NCBI RefSeq assembly: GCF_051020975.1
Contig: NC_135041.1
Coordinates: 6,956,256 to 7,020,255, forward strand
Length of the DNA: 64,000 bases
DNA from: Osmia lignaria lignaria
Lineage: Eukaryota; Arthropoda; Insecta; Hymenoptera; Megachilidae
Direction: 5' to 3'
Below the pieces are notes generated by a model. It was given only the letters and a program-made list of their open reading frames with translations. It had not been told where the DNA came from and ran no database searches. Position numbers and translations under genes: made by a program. Numbering within the stretch: position 1 is the first letter of the stretch; every line of letters begins with the position of its first letter. Positions 1-15,400 of the stretch are shown here, piece after piece.

Positions 1-2685
1 GTAATGGTTCGTTTGTTGCATTCTAGACAGAATATCCGAAATTTTGGTGAGGGATCGCAGGATTCCCTAATTGCAGAACGCGAAGAATGCTCGCGTGGGT
101 CGTTTGAACGCTGTTCATTCGGCCGCGCAAATTCTCGGTTAAACCGCGCTTCGGATCATAACTAATGATTCAATGCGACAGCACATGGGGATTTTATACA
201 ACTCGCTGGCCATTTCAAACGCAACTCGCCGATATTTCCTATTGCGTTAAAAATGTTTAAATGATCTAAATTTGAAAAACTTTACTGATCCAAGAATTGC
301 TTCTCGTTTAGATCATTAATACGAATATTATTTGAAATAAATATAAGAATAGCTATTTGAAGTAATATTTTAGGGTTGATCATTTCTTTGCCACTTACAT
401 TAAGATCCACTAAAGAGACGTTCGAAATCCACTCCCTTGCAAACAACCCTTCCTATCTCTATCCTACTCCCTCCTGCTGGAGCTATTAACGTAGTGCGAG
501 CTTATTATCCTTTAAGGACAGTCTCCTCACGAATTGTCCGCTTCCCACCCCAACTTCCATCCCTTTACGTTCTCTCTCTCCTTTGACGAGCTTTCACGAC
601 GCGAATCTGGAGGGATCGTCAGGATTGAAGAGCGCGAGTGGAAAGAAGAAGAGAACCAGCAGTGTGAAAGGTATCCCAGAAAACAAGGGGAAATAAGAGA
701 GAAAGCTACAACGAGGAGAAAAATAAAGGAAAAAAGAAATAATGAAAGTGAAGTGGACGTGTAAGAGTATTCAACCCTTTTGCGCTTGTCTGCTGCGCCC
801 AGGGAACGATCCACCCCAGAAGAATGTAGAAAATGTTTAAATCAGAATGATATACGAAATATGTCATCGGTATGATTGCATGCAACTTGTTTTATCGCGA
901 TTTTCATTAACGTAGAAACACAATAGTTTATAGCTAATAGCAGAAAGGTTAGTAGATTTGGAGAAAAATTTATTTCGTCAGTATAAATAATTAAATGTCA
1001 GTATTTTCAGATCAATGAAATTTCAATTTTTTTTTTCTAATATAAATAATAAAATTGCAGTAATTGTGTTTATTTTTTCACTGTTTGCTTAGAAATATGG
1101 TTGGCTAAAAATCATATACTCTGAATTGAATATTTTCAAACATTGCAAAGAAAAAAATATTTTAATTAAAATATTGATCGTTTCTGTACTGATCGGTGTA
1201 ACATTAACCATCTAATACTTACAACTAATTAATAAAAATACTGAGCCAATAAATAAGAATAAATCCAAATGGCATAGGACACCCTGTATTATCATGAAAA
1301 TGAAAACGAAGAGAATAAAAATCCTTCGCTCATAAAACGGTACATTTCGAATTACCTTCCCCCTCAGATAGAATCTCACCCTCTTGGCGCACCCTTATCC
1401 CTCATCCGCGCATAATTCGTTCGCGTATCAGCGTTCCATGCTTGAGCGACACCGTGGAAAGTAAAAGGCTGAAATTCACGGACGAAAGGCGTTGTCGTTG
1501 ACGACGACAAGGTAGAGAAAAAAAAAAAAAATGAAACGATAGGTGGAGAGTATGAAGCTCGAAGAAATCCACGATCAAGGGGCGGTGGAGGAGCATGTCA
1601 AGACGAACACTAGCACGAGCGGAGGGCTCTCCTTCGCCCTCTGAAAATCTCGTGCAGCACGCGCGTACCTAAGTACACTCTTACTACTTTCTTTTTGTTC
1701 TTATCCGCAGCCTTTCCCTCCGCGTGGACTCTTTGTGGCGGTTGCACGTGTAGCCCGGTATCGTCCATATCGGGCGTCCCTATCAGCCAATTAGTGGAAA
1801 TGAGATCGTAGCTGCAGATTAACGACCCGCTTCCTGTGACGTTCTGCGCTGGCACGTTTCTGTAAGCTCCTCGTCCGCCCCGTAACCAATACACCTATTC
1901 AAATGAACGTTTCGTCGCTTCGTTGCGTAGCCAGTTGCGTGCAGAGACGAAATGGCAACCGCGAGTTTCGAAAAATTCCTAACGCACCGATACAAATTTT
2001 AGACGAATTTAATTAAAATTAAGTATCCCAGGTTAAAAATTTAAGTCCAAGTCGGCCCTTGATTGTGGACCAACGCAACTTGTCGAGGGCCAATCAGTTT
2101 GAACAATAATCCTCTGCCTATAATCTTTTGTATAGAGGCATGCACCGAAAGAAATATTCTGCGAGTTGGAGCACCAGCTATTCTTCCAATTCGGTCTATT
2201 TTCGAATATTTAACGATCCTCCGCGCCGAAGTCTAGCGGTACGCTACACGCGTTTTCTCGCAAAACGTAGACTCTAGAAATATCCAAGGAGGATTCACCA
2301 ACCGCGAAGGTGTTACGTTATGCGATGCTTCGAAAATACACGGCCCAACGTGGTCGCGAAAAAATAAGCGATTCACGTGGTAACGCGTTACATTAACGAT
2401 ATACAATGTACTGTATGACATCGAATGTAGTACGTAGCCAAGCCGATTGTATCGTGTGGCTGCATTATACCGTACAGAAGGCATTGTGCAGACGATGTAT
2501 ACTGCACATAATATATTCTGGCCTCTAAGAACCACGTACACCCCCGTCCATAAGTCATGCCGCACTTGCTACAATAGCTCTAGCTTTACGTTTAAATCAA
2601 CACTATTAAACACCTGCTATATTAACCTTTTTCTTTATTTGTTCATTGAGAACACTCTTGTATTTTAGCATTCTTTGTAGATGAA

Positions 2686-2701
2686 AATATATATATATAT
2701 T
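2686..2701. repeat. (AT)n microsatellite
   Basis: A short run of alternating AT in AT-rich intronic DNA. Confidence 0.85.
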
Positions 2702-3727
2702 AACATCTTATGTACTAGAAAACCTATTAATAGGCTTTTCCATGTCATTGATTGTTAAAATAATAAAAATTAGGTATATTATACTTAAGAGAAAATTGAG
2801 AGTAAATAAAGATTAGTATTACACCTTTCGATCTTTAATTACTGTTCAGTTATAACATGATACTACTTATCTGTTTAATTTGTAGACTTGTAGGCCAGAT
2901 TTTAGATTAGGTTAATAGCAAAACAAAGTCACTTTACTTTACTATACCTACACATTTCTAATTATAAAAGGTGGATAATAATTCTAATGAAATATTATAA
3001 TTTTGTAGAGGAAGATTCGACATAAGGGTCCAAAGGGTTTAAGAGAATTATTTAAAAATTGATGTAACTCTTTCTTATTTCGTCCAGTTTTTGAACAGCG
3101 CGAAATAAATTATGAAATAAAATAGCATGTCGTTTGAAAAGTGTCGAGATCTGGTATGGATCCTCCTCGAGCGACAAGCTTTACCGCAGTCAGGCGTACC
3201 AACCACGTTTACACTGCCCCTGGTGGTTACACGAAACTGGTTATAAAGCAAAGAGAAACGGCCTAACTCTCGCGTCCCTCGATATGTATGTGCACGGCCA
3301 GGTGATTATGAACCTGCTCGATGCGTGTACCCGAAGAATGTACCTCGTGTGCTCTGTCTCGAGCTTTACCCTCCGCGTTATGCTCGTGTACACCTCGTGT
3401 ATACACGCTTGCTGCGTGCACCTTCTGCACCCGCTACGATATGCCACTGTACAAGCGAGAGATTAAAGACGAAGCTGGCATAGTTTTTTACAGGTACGCG
3501 ATGTCACGACGCTAACTCCTCGACGCGGTAGGTCGTAGGAAGGATGGATTTCTTGGAACGAGTGAAACTTCAGCTCGCGAAATAACGATAAGGAAAAATT
3601 AGAAATTCCAACGACTACTTCGTACTACCCTTTTTTATGACCACCCTTTTCTTTTTTATGATCCGCGATGAAGGTGCGGACACCACCGAACTCGACACGG
3701 TCATTTGTATTAAATTATCCTTCCTAT

Positions 3728-3745
3728 TATTTTTTTTTTTTTTTT
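3728..3745. repeat. Poly-T tract
   Basis: About 16 T residues followed by GCAG. It resembles a plus-strand splice acceptor, but no plus-strand gene context was found. Confidence 0.8.
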
Positions 3746-5278
3746 GCAGCTTCTACAGGAAATGTTTGGAAATCCAGAGTGGTTCCGTAATATTTCATGA
3801 GAATATAATAAATATATTTGAACATTCATCATCTCGAATTCGGTATTTCTTCGAGATAGAATTCGATTTCTTGTACGCTGCACAAGGTTGAGCTAAGGTT
3901 ATTTCAAGTACAGAGACCTTGAAGCAACTCATGATATCTAAAGAGCGAAAGTCGTTTAAACAGACGGCAATCAATACGGCCATTATTCCGTGCCTTATTT
4001 ACAGGACTTGTTCAAAGTTTACACCGCTGGGTCTTAAACATAGTTGCAGCAGCATCTGCTCTCCTCTATCTTGGATCTTCGATAAATCGTTACATGCAAA
4101 TTCATTAGAACCCATTTATATAGCACCGAAGCAAGGGTATAAAATTGCAATGGGAGTATTCCATACTCTAAATAACGAGCGACTACAACATGATTTCCAT
4201 AGCTATCTTTGCACTATTTTCTGGTTTGTTATATCCTCGGATGGATCTTTGTTAATTGAACCCATCATTGGGAAGGGAAATTTAATTTTAAATTAATTTC
4301 AAAACCTTATTATGTATTTTATGGATGGATTTCTTTCGTTTGGAAATTTAGTCTGGTTCTTTTATTCATTTCCAAAACAGTAGCAGAATAGACTGAGCTA
4401 AGAAAACGAACATCAACGGAGGGAAAAAGAAAAATCGAAGGAAGATCCTCGATCTCGAGATTCCTTGGACAGAAACAGAGGCAAGTCTCTAAGGTAAGAA
4501 GGGATTTTGACGTATTAGATCGTCTTCACCTGTTCGACTTCCAGGTGTGTTGGTACATTCACTGCACAAAATCCAAACCAGTTTTCCTCTCCAGACAGAA
4601 GAGATGGCACTTCGGTCCCTTGACCGTTTCGTCGATCTCTGGCCTCGTACATACATTCGTTCATGCTGCACGTTGATATACAAGGTGTAGGAATATACGT
4701 GACCATATCCAAAATCATTTGAAAATCATATTTCATTATTACGAAGTTAATTGCAGTAATTTGACCTATAATTACTGCGAATAAATTACTGTCACAAAGA
4801 AAAGAGAAGATGAAGAACATACGATGAAACTGAACTTTCAGAATCAATCTTATAGAAAATTATCATTTGCCCATACTTTAATGGTACTCTACGGTTTATT
4901 AACCCTTTCACTACTGTGAGCAATGCAAAGCATTCACGTTTGAAAATAAGAGGCATACAAAATAATAATTATACGAAGAAAATATGAATATCTAATTGCT
5001 CATTTATACAAAAATATAGATAAATTTTCAATTGCAATAAAATCCATGGAATGAACCTTTTTGTAAAAAGGAAACTTACATGGACACCCTGTAGCTATGT
5101 GCATCCAGATGCACCGATATTTGAATCCACGAATCAAGGTACGCAATGTAAATTCCACGAATGAAATTGGTAAAGCTATGTGATCAGTACACCGAGAAAA
5201 ACGATGCAACATACGAAGATAGGAGAAACGTAAAACCGTGTCATGTATCGTATTTTATATCGAGTAATATTTTTTCTA

Positions 5279-5314
5279 TTAAAAAAAAAAAAAGAAAAAA
5301 AAAGGGAAAAAAGC
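5279..5314. repeat. A-rich low-complexity tract
   Basis: A runs of 9 or more separated by single or triple G. The local plus-strand open frames are lysine-rich artefacts. Confidence 0.8.
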
Positions 5315-8215
5315 GGTCAATTTTCTCATATAAAACAGGAATGTTCGATCGTCCATACCGTTGACAATTTGATACGTATTAATCTGAATTTGTGTATCGA
5401 TTTGTTTGGGTTTCATTTCAGATTCCAGAATTTAAACATCGAACTAGTCAATTAATGAAAAAACAGAGAAAAGGCATCTGCTTTTTGGTATAAAATACAC
5501 TCGCGTACTATCGCCTCCTATTCTACAATTGTACCTACATCCAAAATATATTCTTGCGATTCTAAACGTGAAATCTTGAAATAAATTAACGACCAAGAAT
5601 GATCATCCTCGCAAGCGAAGAGGAAAAATGATTATGAATAGACATTTAATTCGTCGATTAAACGGATCTGGATACAAACAGCCCCGTTAACGACTTTGAT
5701 CCCCTTGAGTGACACGATAGAGAGTTTAATAAATTGATCCTCGTAACCAATCACCTTTGATGCAACAAAACGAAAGAAGAAGTTGTGCATCTGGTAGTGG
5801 CCATTTAATAGGATGGCAATTTTATTGATCCTGACGTCAGTGTTATGGGTTTGTTATCAATGCTCTATCAATTGTACTTTTCGAGACTGTTTGAGGATTC
5901 TATTTTTAGAAATTCTTGTTAACCTCTCAAAGAAATATCGCATATCAATTTCTTTGTTATATAAATTGAATTTCCTCCCTTATTCGTTGTTTAAAAATAC
6001 ATATAAAAAGTCATTGTTTATCAAGCAAAAAGAAAAGGTTAAAAGCGAATGAATAATAAAAATAAACGCGTGGGGTATGATTCATAGTACGATAAAAAAA
6101 GCACACGATTACCGTAATAAAAATAAATCAAAGACGTGGAATAAAAATGTCCTTTACAAAAAAATATTAAAAATGTTAGAGGTGACAAACTTATATAGTA
6201 TAGATTTTAATTAAAATAATTAACAAAATTAATATTCAATTTTTCATCTAATTAAAATATTTCAACTTCATTTTGCAGATAAAAGAAATATTATACGAAA
6301 CAAAAATATTATTTTACATTTGTTTTTTGAGCAGGATTCTCGTCCCAAGTTATATTTTATCGTTATTTTTCAGGCGAAACGCGCCTCTCCAGCGAGCCAT
6401 GCGCGAAAATAACGATGCTTTTCGCGACGCGGCGCGATAAATTCCATGGTCGACGTAATTTTGATATGCGTCGTGTTCCAATTAATTCTGCCATTAATTA
6501 TGCGTCACTTCCAGCTAGAAATCGATAGCCGCTTTCCGAAATCGATTCGAGGTTCACGGCATATTATCCGGTCGTGTTCGCGTTAATTATAATTCATTTT
6601 ACAACCAGATATATTTTATCTGGTAACACGTGTACATACAGTCTGCCCAAGCAAAATTATAAATAAAACAAACAGGAGGTTCCTTTCCTCTCAAAATAAT
6701 TTTTTTTGGGAGTCAACACCACTGATGAAAAGAAAATTACACACAATTGCTATTTTGAGAAATTACTATTTTTTTACTTATTCTTCAATGATTTGAGATT
6801 TAGTTGATCAACTCGTTTTACATTTTGAACTTTTAAAGTTAAATAACTATTAATACTGTACGTTTTAAAACATAAAATTATAGATAAAACATGGATGTAC
6901 TTAAATAACTAAAAATCTATTCTTAATTTTCCATTTAGACATTGATAAAACTACAATAAGAAATACTGATAGTACACAATTCACAGTTGGGAAATTGCAA
7001 TGTTTAGTTATTTGACGTTGCCAACGAGTACCTACCATGTTCCTCGTCTGATGACGTACAGACAAAAAATTTGAAAAAGCATTCCCATTGGAACTTGGAC
7101 AGGCTGTGTACATACACGTAGCTAGGAAACGCTAATTGGAAGTGTTAATTAAAAAGCCATAAAGACGGGCACGCAGCCACGTTTTCCGCTGCGGCGAACG
7201 CAACAACGTTACGTTTCCCTTTTACGATTGAATTTTGCTTTTACGTTTCTAGATCCTTGCTACGAATCGCTTTTACGTTCCTGTTCCTTCGTGTTTTCTT
7301 ACAGATACCTTACTTCATCGCCTCGTACAAAATTTCATTATTGGCATCGTTTTATCTGTTAATGTATCAACCTTTCTGCAACATTGTGATAAGATTCATG
7401 TGCTGTTTAATAGTCAAGTTTCTTAAAGGAAATTTCCTCTCCAAACTATTGGAAAACCTAACGATCCCAATAAAAAGCTTCTTCAACAATTAAGCTTAAT
7501 TATCTTCTTGTAATTAAGTGTAGCCAATTCGATTCCACTCGGCAACAGTTTTCCAATTTGCATGAATAAAACCTCTCTAATTTCTCCAACTTCTTTGTCT
7601 TAAGGACTTTAAAAGCTATAATTTTATAGCTTTCCAATTCTATTGTACTACGATACAATTTTAAAAACAGGGTAATCGGTTGTTACGTATCAAAAAAACG
7701 TATATGAAGTCATTATCATCACACTTTAAAGCATAAAGTTAACGAACAATTTTTGTATAGAGATAGAAATTCTTTTTGATTGAATTTTTTCTTGTCGATC
7801 GTTCGCAAAAGTTCTTTCGACTTCCATTTCAACGTCCCTTTCGATCTACATTATCGTGTTTCCTTTGGGACGTGGATGAAATGTATGCCAACGTAAGAAG
7901 CTGGCTATTCTCGTTCCGCGAGTATTCCATCCTTGAGAGTCGCTTTGATCATTTTGAGATTCCTCAGGAGGACATTCCTTTCGAGCGGTATTAAAGCGTA
8001 ATTATCCGATCGAACTCGTAACGCGATCCGTTCTACTCGTCAGCCTGAACGATTGATGTCTTTATTCGCGTTTATTGGCTTCAGATGTGATCCTGACGCA
8101 TCCTATCGATGCACCAAGCGCAGATATTAAAGTAATAAATAGAAGGTTTATCACCTGAGAATTGCTCGTTTAACGAGACACTTCTGTCGTATTACTTTCT
8201 ATGAAGTTTATTACA

Positions 8216-8303
8216 GCATATCAAACAGGGGATTTCGAAACGTATGGGAAGTCTGACACGAATAAGTACCATTAAACGGCACTTATGATATATCAGTTTA
8301 GAG
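8216..8303 (+). mobile_element. MITE-like family fragment (single end)
   Basis: GGGAAGTCTGACACGAATAA and the adjacent TACCATTAAACGGCACTTAT match, in reverse complement, the right end of the element at 20.66-21.15 kb over about 75 bases. No opposing end was seen nearby. Confidence 0.6.
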
Positions 8304-10780
8304 CTGAAACTTTGATAAACATGGCTACATAAATTATTAATTAAGGTTTATGACGTAAAATAGGTGGTTACTGATGATGGTAAATAATGACATTTTGTTA
8401 TTAATTATAACACGATTTCATGATATTAAATAGCACAATGATTTCTTGTATGTCATTCTAACCATCGCGTGAAACGATGTTTTGCTTTTTCATTACAGAG
8501 TCATTTTTCAAGGTATTTAACTATCAATTATAGATTTTTGAAGGTGTGTATTATCCGCAGTAAAATTGTCGACAACATGTTCGTTAGACCGACGATTCAT
8601 CAGTCGCATCATTATCCAAAACACCGTCGCTCAATCGCGGTGTATGCATGGAAAAATTAACAAAATCCAACGGGCTGACGGTTTTCGAGGCAATCTCTGG
8701 ACGAGCAACGATTTAAAATCAAAATTCCCTGTCGAACGTGAAACTGAATTGTGCCCGTACAATTACAACGCGAATTCGATGGTGATTTGACGGTGAAATG
8801 AAAAAGTTAATGCACCGATACAAATGATTTTGTGTGGTGCATCGATGAAAATCAACGGCCACGTTCGCAGGAAGTGAACAATCTACGGGAGAGACAGACC
8901 TAGATAAAGGCAGCATGACGATCCCTGACCTCGTGCACTAATTGTTTTCCTGAACTAATAACGAGACAATGCCGTGACGAGAGCACGGCATTGACGGACC
9001 GCGTAAAATTTCAAACGAAATCGAATCTGTAGCGATGGAAGTAAGCTAATTAAAGACCCGAATGGATAATGGTGTCATGTAACATTTATCAAAAATTTAT
9101 TTTTAGGTGTGATAATATTAATAAAGTAGCACTATATCTTTCCCCTGTCCTTATTTGTTTTTATCTTAAGGATAACTCTGAATTTTCAAAAAATAATATT
9201 TTTATTTTATGAAAATTCGAATATATTTTGGAAAATAATACTTTTCTTATTATTACTGTCAATAGTAGGATAATTTTATAGAATCTTTAATTGTAATTTT
9301 ATGTAACTACAAAAACAGGAAATCTTTAAATCAACTTTGATCCAAATTATTGTTTTATTTATTCGTGTTTTTAATTATTGTATTATGAATGCTTGTGTAT
9401 TTTAAGCATATCAAAATGTGCATAAAATATGCATTTAATTCTGATCGATCTTATAAAATATTCATTATTCGAAATTTTCAATTTATCATTTAACCAATAA
9501 TTATAAATGAGCAGCTTCTTTATACTAAAAATTGTTCAGTATTTGAAGAGGACCTAAATAATAGATTCTAAATTCCTTCAAATTATTAACTCTTCTCTCT
9601 TTTTTTAAACTATTACGAGTATTTGCAAATCAAAAACAAAACAAATGTTCCTCATAACTACCTCCTCTATTTCAAAATGAGCTACTATAAAAATAATAAT
9701 TTTGAAGGTAAATGTATGAGTAATGTCGCAATAGGTATCCATCCCATCACTAGCATTCCATGAGCCAGGGTTTCATGGGTCAGCCGAGCGTGCAAAGCGT
9801 CAGAGGGACCAAGACTATCAACTCGCTTTATTGCGGGTATAAATCCCCGATCGTGGCCATCCCTTGGCCTTGATTTGTGGAAAATTCACGGATCAATGGG
9901 AATTCCCACGATGGACGAGACAGAGTCTCCGCCATAGAATCATGGCCGCTATTAAAACAATCGTTGAAACGAAGTAAACCGTGATTTCATGGATCCCTGC
10001 AAATATTCACCTCGGCTGATTTTCAAGCCAGCTGTTCGCGAAACGCCGTTTCGAAGCACATTTCGGCGATGATAAAAAGATTTTAGGGTGCGAAGAATCG
10101 TAAAGATTCCCGCTACCAGTCTCGATGAAAGCTTTCAAAACTTCCTACAATACATTCTTTGCAATTTTTTAATAGATTTTATACTCTAAACGATGCTGCT
10201 CGTTTTTTAAATTTTGTTCATCAAAAGATTATTTATTTTTCAAGTGGTTAAATGTGTAGATTGCTTCGAAAAGACATTGTAAAAATGTTTACGAGGATGA
10301 CCGATCCGAAGTCATCGTTATTATATGGAGCAGCAGGAATATTGATCTCCCAGCTCGACCACGCGAAAATCTGTAATTTGCAATAATTTCGGGAACGGTC
10401 CCACGACCGAATTACCCGACCATAATCTGTTCGTCATATTTCTCCCTTCCCTGTCTTCCACAGCGTCCCTTCTTCATGAATATTAATTCTCTGCTCTCGA
10501 AAATATAATGCGGTAACGCCTCTATCGTTCGAACGGCCTCACCGAACGGATCGTTGCATTCGACATAGACGACCTCTCTTTTCTTCTTCTTATTCTCTTC
10601 TTTTATCACGTCCACCCGTCCAAGAGGAAGTGCATTTTATCAATATTTATGAATGGCCCCGGGTAAGGTCATTCCGAGAACATTTTGTCAGGTCACTAGG
10701 AAAAAATCACCGGAGAATTTGAATATGCAATGAGGAAATAGTGATTTTAGATTTTCATATTTAGAATCGGTCAGCTTTCA

Positions 10781-10885
10781 AGTTTGTTAATTTGGAAATT
10801 TGGAAATCAAAAAACAGAAAACTGGAAATATCAAATTATTGAATTTCCACACTTTTCCAACTTTCAAATTTTTTATTTTAGGAAT
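10781..10885. repeat. Degenerate AATTTGGAAATTT minisatellite
   Basis: Imperfect short repeats such as TTAATTTGGAAATTTGGAAATC, of the same style as four other tracts in the window. Confidence 0.55.
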
Positions 10886-12299
10886 TTGATGAGTTTTCGA
10901 TCGGAGGTAAATATGTAAAGTAGCGTCAAAAAATAAGGAGTGTATATGTTAAAGCCACTGTAGTAGCTGAACAATTCTAAAACAAATTATGACCTAACTT
11001 TGATATAAAAAGATATTGTAAAGATGGAGGAGCAAGAGCCTCGTGGGAGAGATATCACGCGGATGATGTCAAAGTATTGTCAACCATCCAAATTTCGAGG
11101 AAAGTTTAGCGTTACTGGGCGACGGAAGACGCAAAAATAGTCGTGCTACGATGTAGCAGGTGTGACGTGACCTAACGTTCCCGATATCGTGAAATGTGGA
11201 TTAGATACTATGCTTAGAAATTGGGTTAGAAAGGGTATTAACCCTTTCGATCAGGTGAAATTTCTAACAAAATGTAGTTACTTACGATGTATCAAAGAAA
11301 TAAATATGAATGTGGCAAAGAAACATTAGAAACAATTTGAAAGTGAATACTTGGATCCCAAGACACTTCATTTCTACAGAGTGATGTTTTGAAACACTCT
11401 TCTGGGATAATAATTTCGAGAACCAGCATTTTACAACAAATGCTTTCTAAGAAATTCAACTAGGATATTTCTTGTGTAGAAGAGAATCATTCTTTTTTGT
11501 GGATATATTAATAGAAAGTTAATGAAATTGAATTAGTTCGTAATGCTCCTACAGTACATTCTCTTGCTGATGTATCTTTATGAAAAGACTTATCGATAAG
11601 TTTTAAAAGTTGACAAATATTTGTTATGAAACTTTTTTAATTTTCTTTATAAATTTTAAATATTACTTATTTCAATAACATGATAATTAACAGATCTTTC
11701 CAAATCAACAGATAATCGTTCTTATCAAAGATTTGATAAATTGTAAAGAGATTAATATATTTTTTGATAATAAATTATAATGATTGGGAAATGTAAAATT
11801 CGGAAGATAAAAAACTGGAAATATACGACATAGATAAAGATAAATATGTTTCCAGGCTTTGTTTATCAACTGTTTCAACCAACGAATTGTTTCTACGAAT
11901 TCAAATATTGATATATTTAGATTAAATAATTTGATGTCTATGAATAGATACAATGTTCGAAAATATCATAGAATTGAATGCTTGGAAAGAGAGTGAATTC
12001 TAAGTGAGAGTTTAGAAAGGGAGTTGCAGAAAAGGAAACACATTTAGAGAGCGAGTAATCATTACATCTGTACCCACTGCTAGCAGAAACCCAATGATGT
12101 CATTATAGTTAACCGAAAGCATTATCTCACTCCTAAGATTATAGTTAACGTCATAAGAGAGAACACGAAAATTTACTTTATTGTTCCATTTGAAGAGACA
12201 TTTTTAACTCACCTTCTAATAAAACTACTTTAATGAAAGTGTCCAAGGTATCAATAGTATAACTATACAAAAACTGAGATTCCATATGAAATAATAAGA

Positions 12300-12465
12300 G
12301 CAAAAGATAGAAATTTCTAAATTTCTATATTTTTAAATTGGCCAATTTCTATATTCTTATATTTCTAAATTTCTAAATTTGAAACATTTGGAAATTCGAA
12401 AATCTGAAACTTTTAAATTTCTAAATTTTTATGTTTCCAAACTTCCAAATTACCAAACTTAAACT
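12300..12465. repeat. Degenerate AAATTTCTAAATTT minisatellite
   Basis: Repeated TTTCTAAATTTCTA units mixed with GGAAATTCGAAA units. This is the same family as the tracts at 10.8, 26.9, 36.9 and 42.1 kb, largely in the opposite orientation. Confidence 0.65.
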
Positions 12466-15400
12466 ATCACGAGTTCTTCAACAGGCATTTAGTCTGCCCA
12501 GCAATTTCTAGACGAAAGTTCTTAAAATGAAAGATTTATTTACCAAAGACATTTAAAATGATTAACGATAACATGACTATCTTCGATTTCAGAGACATAT
12601 TCGATTCATTTCCTAGCGAGTGAGATGATCCTCTTTGAACGTATAAACTCAAGTGTTGGTGTCGCATGCACATATGTATATCTTTGTCGAATTAATCACA
12701 CTTTGGCTTTACTCATTTCGGATTACAGTTACCTGGCCAGAACCGTATTAACGCGTCGTTCGAATGTGATAATTGCCTCGTACGGTTAACGTTAACGAAC
12801 TGCTGTATTAGCGACCGTTATATGAATTCCTGTTTGAATTAGTATTTCAATCGCAGCTGAGGAATTTTGGGATAGCTATCAGAACACGGTTCCTAATGGA
12901 TCCGTACATTAAGATTCTATTTCCAAATGATCACAATATATTCTCTGATTGTGACCAATGCATAAAGTCTCTACCAGGCTTTTACTGTTATTTCTTAAGG
13001 ATCACCGAATTAATTTTCTCAATTAAAAATAGGGGTATTTTTTCTTGAAATTCCCAGATACTTCAATCTAACAATGAGAAAGATTTAAAAAAAAAAGAAG
13101 AATCTCGGTTACTGTGTACCCAGACCCAAAGTTATATTGGTATCATAAAAATCCTTCAGGTAAATCAATTTAACCCGCGGAAACGCATTGGATTCCGACA
13201 AAGTTTGACCAATTTCCGGGAAATCATTATTTATTATTTCGACGGAACGACCAGAACGAAACAATGTTTCGTGAGATTACTTTTCTTCGTTACGCCGAAA
13301 ACTTGGGCCACGTCGTTTCCGGCACTTATCGTTTGTTTTGCTAACGGATACCAGCTTCTAATGAACTCAGGACTAAGGGAAAACCTCGGAAAACAGGCCG
13401 CGTGAAAAATTATTCGCGGTTTGTACTATTTTATTCGACGATTCAAATATCCATGGTTAATAGGAGCATATATTCCCCTTATTGCATCTTAACACTTGAA
13501 ACTGGTTCCATTTTTTTCTGAAGACGTCAAAAGCAATAAACTATTACTCTTTAGTGAACTCTTAAAATTCAATCGGTATTTATTCTACAAAAATAATTAG
13601 TAGCTTTGTTATCACTAAATAATTTACTCGATACGTGTACAAAATGTACTCATCCCCGAACCCAAAATTAAATTCAACCAAAACTCGGACAATGAATCTC
13701 CTCGACATGTCGCGTTTAACCCGTGTTAAAGATCCATCAACCGGACCGATTAATCTTATTGTCCCTGCAATCTCTGCTCCGAATCAATCTTTATTACCCA
13801 AACTAATACTATCCATCCATTAACTCTACCCGTCTAAACGTTATCCGTACCGATACTCTAAACGAACTAACCAAACAAATACTCCACATAACACGGTGAA
13901 ATGGAATGTGTGATATTGATTTTAACATCAAAGTGTAAATGGGTACGTCATGATATTGATCTTGACAAAAGGCATCCGTTCAGAAGTCAAGGATAAATTT
14001 ATTTCTTAATAATTAAAAAGATATACGAATTATTAAATAGAAATGTTCTTGAGTTTTAAATTAATTTCTTCAAAATTTCATCGTTCTTAGGGGGTGCAAT
14101 TACTTCCCTTAATTACACTGACAATTTATATTCAACGACAAATTTCCATGCCCTTCTGATCAGAAATGTAACTAACAGCCTGGTCGAATGGCCACGTAAG
14201 GGAAAAAGGTGAGAAAAAAAGGGAATATAGAATCCCTAGGGATGGTGGACCCAATGTCCCAAGAGGTGATTTACGTCTCTTTCTGGTGTCGTTATTCGGT
14301 GGCAGGACGGCACCGGCATTGCACTTCGCAGTCCATTGCCGTGCGGCAAGATAAGCCGGTCGGCCATAAAACCAAAATTTCGCAGTCTCCCAAGTATAAC
14401 GCCGCCATAAATCGCAATCGTAACTCTCCATTACCATTCAATAGGTATGCAGTGAGAGGAAAAGAGAGAAAAAAATATGGATTGCTGGTGGCCGGTGTGC
14501 CGGCACTGATCTTCGCGGGACGAGACGAGCATGCTCTATTTGGCATAAAATCGAACGGCGCGTTCCGTGACCGCGTTTCACGCGCTTACCCGAGCCGCTT
14601 GTAAGCGATGGAATGCGATTCCGCTTAACGCACGATCTAATTGTAATGTTATGTAACGCGTGGATACCTAGTCTCAGCGCCGTGCCGCTCGAAAAGCGCC
14701 GATCATCGCGTATCCGCGATCCGTTCCTCTTGAAACGCTCGAGATAGCGCCTGCTCTAGCGAGCGTAACTTTAACGGGTTAACTGTTATTCTACATAATA
14801 AGAAGGCGAATTTGAATAACGCCTGAGAAAAATAAAATTAGAGACACTTCTTGATACTATAATGAAAAGAAAGACAAGGTACCTTTATAATGAGTGTGTT
14901 CAAAATAAAACAATATTTGATTGGACACTTAAATAAATATTTGAATCGCAAATTTATGTAACAGCGAAGGATAAACACTTTTCCATTGAAAAAAGCAGAT
15001 ACAATTATTATCAGAGAAGGCATCGAATTATTGAGACGATAAAAGTCAACACGTCGATCACGGTGAAAGCAGAATGATCAAGCACTTTTCAAACAGCAAT
15101 GTAATCGTTCACCGGTAGATTATAATATTTATCGTTGAAAAAAATAAAAAATAATCACGTGCGAACGCGAGAGTAAATTCAGTTTCGCGACTCGTTACAT
15201 TTTCCGAGGAATAAATTCGAGAGAATGCATATTATAAATTTCAGCTTCTGAGTACAAGCTGCTCGTAAATTCGGAATGCAGCACTGCTTTAACACAGACA
15301 AAATATGCAAAGAATATAAAAGACTGTTTCGCGAATGTTGCATACAATACTGTACTACTGATCACAGCCCATAAATTTGTGAAATAATTATTTCTTTCCT

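Noticed and set aside
1610..1894. Possible next FHOD exon on the minus strand
   Set aside because: The translation lacks the expected FHOD head continuation and has no convincing acceptor/donor pair with phase 0.
3728..3760. Plus-strand splice acceptor after the poly-T tract
   Set aside because: The downstream frame has no signature and no partner exon. A T-run followed by GCAG is expected by chance in AT-rich DNA.
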